In this document: positions 5,727 to 7,113 of the stretch, one piece after another | Position numbering within the stretch: the stretch's first letter is position 1 | Layout of the letters: every line of letters starts with the position of its first letter | From: Nitrospirota bacterium | Lineage (GTDB): Bacteria > Nitrospirota > Thermodesulfovibrionia > JACRGW01 | Assembly: GCA_016212195.1 (NCBI GenBank) | Contig: JACRGW010000020.1 | Location: 1-7,113 of the forward strand | DNA length: 7,113 nt | Reading direction: 5' to 3' | Program-made: the position numbers and the translations under genes | Notes under the pieces: generated by a model | Told to the model about the DNA's origin: nothing | Database searches by the model: none | What the model saw: the letters and a program-made list of their open reading frames with translations, nothing else

Positions 5727-5740
5727 AGAGATATGATGCC
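5713..5740 (-). terminator. Terminator-like hairpin at the thrS start (probable attenuator)
   Basis: In the transcript, GGCATCAT pairs perfectly with ATGATGCC (8 bp, 6-nt loop ATCTCT), followed at once by six Ts (5713-5718), which is an intrinsic terminator layout. The 3' arm contains the two in-frame ATGs of thrS, and the 5' arm begins within the GGAAGG that could serve as Shine-Dalgarno sequence. The hairpin could therefore end the tRNA-Val transcript, attenuate thrS, or hide the thrS start. Its loop does not show a Thr anticodon (GGU, UGU or CGU). Confidence 0.65.
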
Positions 5741-5816
5741 TTCCTTATATACATTATATTCATCGATATTCTATCTCTAATCCCTATTACCTTCGTCCTG
5801 TTAATTCGTTTTTCAG

Positions 5817-5891
5817 TGGTAGGCACGGGCGGTCTTGAACCGCCGACCTCTTCCGTGTCAAGGAAGCGCTCTCCCCCTGAGCTACGCGCCT
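5817..5891 (-). tRNA. tRNA-Val (anticodon GAC), CCA encoded
   Basis: The minus strand from 5891 folds into a complete cloverleaf. The acceptor AGGCGCG (5885-5891) pairs with CGTGCCT (5821-5827), with one G-T pair. The D arm contains GTAGCTCAGGGGGAGAGC. The anticodon arm is CTTCC-TTGACAC-GGAAG, with GAC at positions 34-36. The T arm is GGCGG-TTCAAGA-CCGCC. The discriminator is A (5820), followed by an encoded CCA (5817-5819). It reads GUC and GUU codons. It stands about 9 nt after the predicted transcription start and is the first gene of the thrS operon, unless the hairpin at 5713-5740 ends its transcript. Confidence 0.96.
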
Positions 5892-5906
5892 GATTTCTAT
5901 CACAGA

Positions 5907-5935
5907 ATATTATTAAATTATTGATATCTTGTCAA
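5907..5935 (-). promoter_or_regulatory. Sigma70-type promoter for tRNA-Val and the thrS operon
   Basis: On the minus strand TTGACA (5930-5935) and TAATAT (5907-5912) are separated by exactly 17 bp, near consensus. The predicted start is around 5900, just before the tRNA. No other promoter this good was seen between the tRNA and thrS, so it probably also drives the synthetase/ribosomal protein genes by readthrough. The -35 box starts 1 bp after the T-run of the hup terminator. Confidence 0.85.
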
Positions 5936-5936
5936 G

Positions 5937-5967
5937 AAAAAACAAGGAAGTGAAACCCACTTCCTTG
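5937..5967 (-). terminator. Intrinsic terminator of the HU gene
   Basis: The minus strand reads CAAGGAAGTG, loop GGTTT, CACTTCCTTG: a perfect 10-bp stem followed directly by six Ts (5937-5942). It lies about 40 bp after the hup stop codon and ends the HU unit just before the tRNA-Val promoter. Confidence 0.93.
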
Positions 5968-6007
5968 CTTATAAAATCTAAGATATTATTACTCAACGAG
6001 TCACAGA

Positions 6008-6280
6008 CTATTTTACTACATCCTTAAGTACTTTGCCAGGTGAAAACTTGGGTACCTTAGTAGCAGGGATCTTTATCTCTTCCCCTGTCCTCGGGTTTCT
6101 GCCTCTTCTTGCCTTTCTCTTTCCTACAGAGAAGGTCCCGAAACCTATAAGGGACACTGTCTGTCCCTTCTTAAGAGCGGACTTGATAGAATCAAGGGTT
6201 ATGTTTACGGCATTGTTGGCAGCAGTCTTGCTGATCCCTGCGCCGGAGGATATCTTATCTATAAGGTCAGCCTTCGTCAT
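6008..6280 (-). CDS. HU-family nucleoid-associated DNA-binding protein
   Basis: HU forms dimers that bend DNA and compact the nucleoid. The 90-aa length is standard. The N-terminal helical part (MTKADLIDKISSGAGISKTAANNAV) gives way to the conserved GFGTF (46-50). The beta-arm holds RGRNPRTGEEIKIPA (59-73), with the intercalating proline at 63 in RNP. The C-terminal VPKFSPGKVLKDVVK is more HU-like than IHF-like. ATG at 6280 follows AAAGGGGGG about 7 nt upstream. It is a monocistronic unit with its own promoter (6372-6400) and terminator (5937-5967), separate from the thrS operon. I give no symbol because hupA and hupB cannot be told apart here. Confidence 0.97.
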   Translation of the reverse strand: MTKADLIDKISSGAGISKTAANNAVNITLDSIKSALKKGQTVSLIGFGTFSVGKRKARRGRNPRTGEEIKIPATKVPKFSPGKVLKDVVK

Positions 6281-6371
6281 CTTTATTCCCCCCTTTCAAG
6301 AAAGATTTTTATAAATTAGGTTTAAGTTTAAAGGACTGTTTTATTGTTTTTATTAGAAGGGTTGCGAAATA

Positions 6372-6400
6372 ACCATATCAAAAAGATCAGGAATTGTCAA
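6372..6400 (-). promoter_or_regulatory. Sigma70-type promoter for the HU gene
   Basis: On the minus strand TTGACA (6395-6400) and TATGGT (6372-6377) are spaced 17 bp apart. The predicted start near 6365 gives a 5' untranslated region of about 85 nt that is AT-rich and shows no obvious fold. The -35 box is a perfect match and the -10 box matches 4 of 6 positions. Confidence 0.78.
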
Positions 6401-6420
6401 GGAGAAAGTGTGATAAAATA

Positions 6421-6456
6421 AAAAACCGAGCCCCGAATCGGGGCTCGGTTTTTTTG
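6421..6456 (-). terminator. Strong bidirectional terminator after the porin-like gene
   Basis: A perfect 15-bp inverted repeat (6421-6435 with 6439-6453, centre AAT) consists of a 10-bp GC-rich stem ACCGAGCCCC-type flanked by A-run and T-run. On the minus strand six Ts follow the stem, ending the porin-like transcript; on the plus strand seven Ts follow, so it works in both directions. It separates the porin-like gene from the HU promoter. Confidence 0.95.
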
Positions 6457-6470
6457 TGCCGTTAAACAGA

Positions 6471-6495
6471 GTCCTGTGCCGTCTTGGTACAGGAC
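6471..6495. other. Stem-loop between the porin-like stop codon and its terminator
   Basis: Arms 6471-6480 and 6486-6495 pair over 10 bp with one imperfect position around loop GTCTT. There is no adjacent T-run. It lies 4 bp after the stop codon of the outer-membrane protein and could protect the mRNA 3' end. Confidence 0.5.
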
Positions 6496-6499
6496 AGAG

Positions 6500-7113
6500 T
6501 TAGAACTTCAGTACGAGAGCGTGGTCAACTGCGTATGCAGCATCCTTTTTCCCACCTGTTCCACTGGTTGTTGCCTCATAGAATTTACCCGGTGCGAAGT
6601 ATCCAGCCCATATGTAGTATTCTAAACTATCAGAAATCTTGTACGAGATCTTCCCGTCTATCTCATTGCCGAGTGCCTTGCTGACTCCGCTTGATGTCTT
6701 TGTAGCCCTTAGATAGTAGCCATCAAGAGCAATAGAAACAGCCTTTGATGCAGCAAATTTCGCACCTACCTTACCATAGGTGGTGTTCGCAATGCCTGTA
6801 TATACTGCACCTGCTGCAGAGGGGACAAAATACTCATACAGCATGGTATAATGTGGGTCTCCACTGAGGGATGTCACGAATGTGTCAATATTAGCACTTC
6901 CTGATTTCGGTCCTGAGCCCATGGCAACGCCAGCTACTACTGTAGCCGATCCAAGTGGGATGCCTGCATCTGCCCAGAGCCCATAGCCCTTGAACTTGGA
7001 GGTACCGATCTTGCCAGACTGCATATCGCCTTCCCACTTAAGTCCGACACTACCGATTTTGTGTGTGCCGTGAAGTCCCACATTGTAGAAGTTGAATTTA
7101 GATCCAGCAAGTA
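6500..7113 (-). CDS. Outer-membrane beta-barrel (porin-like) protein, C-terminal part
   Basis: The frame is open from the window end to TAA at 6500-6502, about 204 residues; the N-terminus and signal peptide lie outside, so the GTG at 7081 is internal and not a start. The sequence alternates polar and hydrophobic residues in short strands with Gly/Ser/Thr-rich turns (for example KIGSVGLKWEGDMQSG, YGKVGAKFAASKAVSIALDGYYL and EIDGKISYKISDSLEYYIWAGYF). It ends in ALVLKF, whose terminal phenylalanine is the usual beta-barrel assembly signal. The last strands resemble bacterial alginate-export/porin-like barrels in layout, but I cannot name the family, and the transported substrate is unknown. A strong terminator follows at 6421-6456. 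I see no frameshift or in-frame stop in the visible part. Confidence 0.8.
   Translation of the reverse strand, partial: LAGSKFNFYNVGLHGTHKIGSVGLKWEGDMQSGKIGTSKFKGYGLWADAGIPLGSATVVAGVAMGSGPKSGSANIDTFVTSLSGDPHYTMLYEYFVPSAAGAVYTGIANTTYGKVGAKFAASKAVSIALDGYYLRATKTSSGVSKALGNEIDGKISYKISDSLEYYIWAGYFAPGKFYEATTSGTGGKKDAAYAVDHALVLKF

Noticed and set aside
5388..5780. Plus-strand reading frame of 130 codons antisense to the start of thrS
   Set aside because: It is a shadow of the ThrRS editing domain and runs through the attenuator hairpin; no promoter or ribosome binding site supports it.
5741..5816. T-box or other large riboswitch in the thrS leader
   Set aside because: Only 76 nt separate the tRNA from the hairpin, too short for a T-box, and no T-box consensus or specifier stem was seen.
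6033..6314. Plus-strand reading frame of 93 codons opposite the HU gene
   Set aside because: It is a mirror of the HU coding sequence with no independent support.

Overview
The window is a stretch of a Gram-negative-type bacterial chromosome. It carries an outer-membrane beta-barrel protein ending in phenylalanine, HU, and the classic bacterial thrS-infC-rpmI-rplT-pheS-pheT order. Every gene I can support is on the minus strand, so transcription runs from high to low coordinates. Base composition is moderate and AT-leaning. The intergenic palindromes (GTCATTGCGAG-type, AATCCCCCT-type and CCCTCCCC-type) resemble those common in uncultivated Nitrospirota or deltaproteobacterial genomes. That placement rests on memory and is low confidence.

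In transcription order: (1) 7113-6500, the C-terminal part of a porin-like outer-membrane protein, followed by a strong terminator at 6421-6456. (2) 6400-5937, a single-gene HU unit with its own sigma70-type promoter and terminator. (3) From 5935, a near-consensus promoter drives tRNA-Val(GAC). About 76 nt further on, a terminator-like hairpin contains the first start codons of thrS. (4) thrS (threonyl-tRNA synthetase without a TGS domain), infC (IF3, apparently starting at AUA), rpmI (L35), rplT (L20), pheS and the first 288 codons of pheT, which runs off the window at base 1.

The genes form a translation operon: two aminoacyl-tRNA synthetases, an initiation factor and two 50S proteins, led by a tRNA. 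Two things stand out. First, PheS and PheT are both of the archaeal/eukaryotic type, yet sit exactly where bacterial pheST normally sits, which suggests in-place replacement. Second, every junction from thrS to pheS holds a different short repeat or palindrome: a 45-bp C5/G5 palindrome, a G-quadruplex-rich inverted repeat, a nested GTCA-ended compound element, and a five-copy 7-bp tandem repeat that supplies the rplT stop and the pheS GTG start. The pheS/pheT junction has zero spacing. I see no CRISPR array, transposase, phage gene or defence system; the novelty is in operon architecture and expression control.
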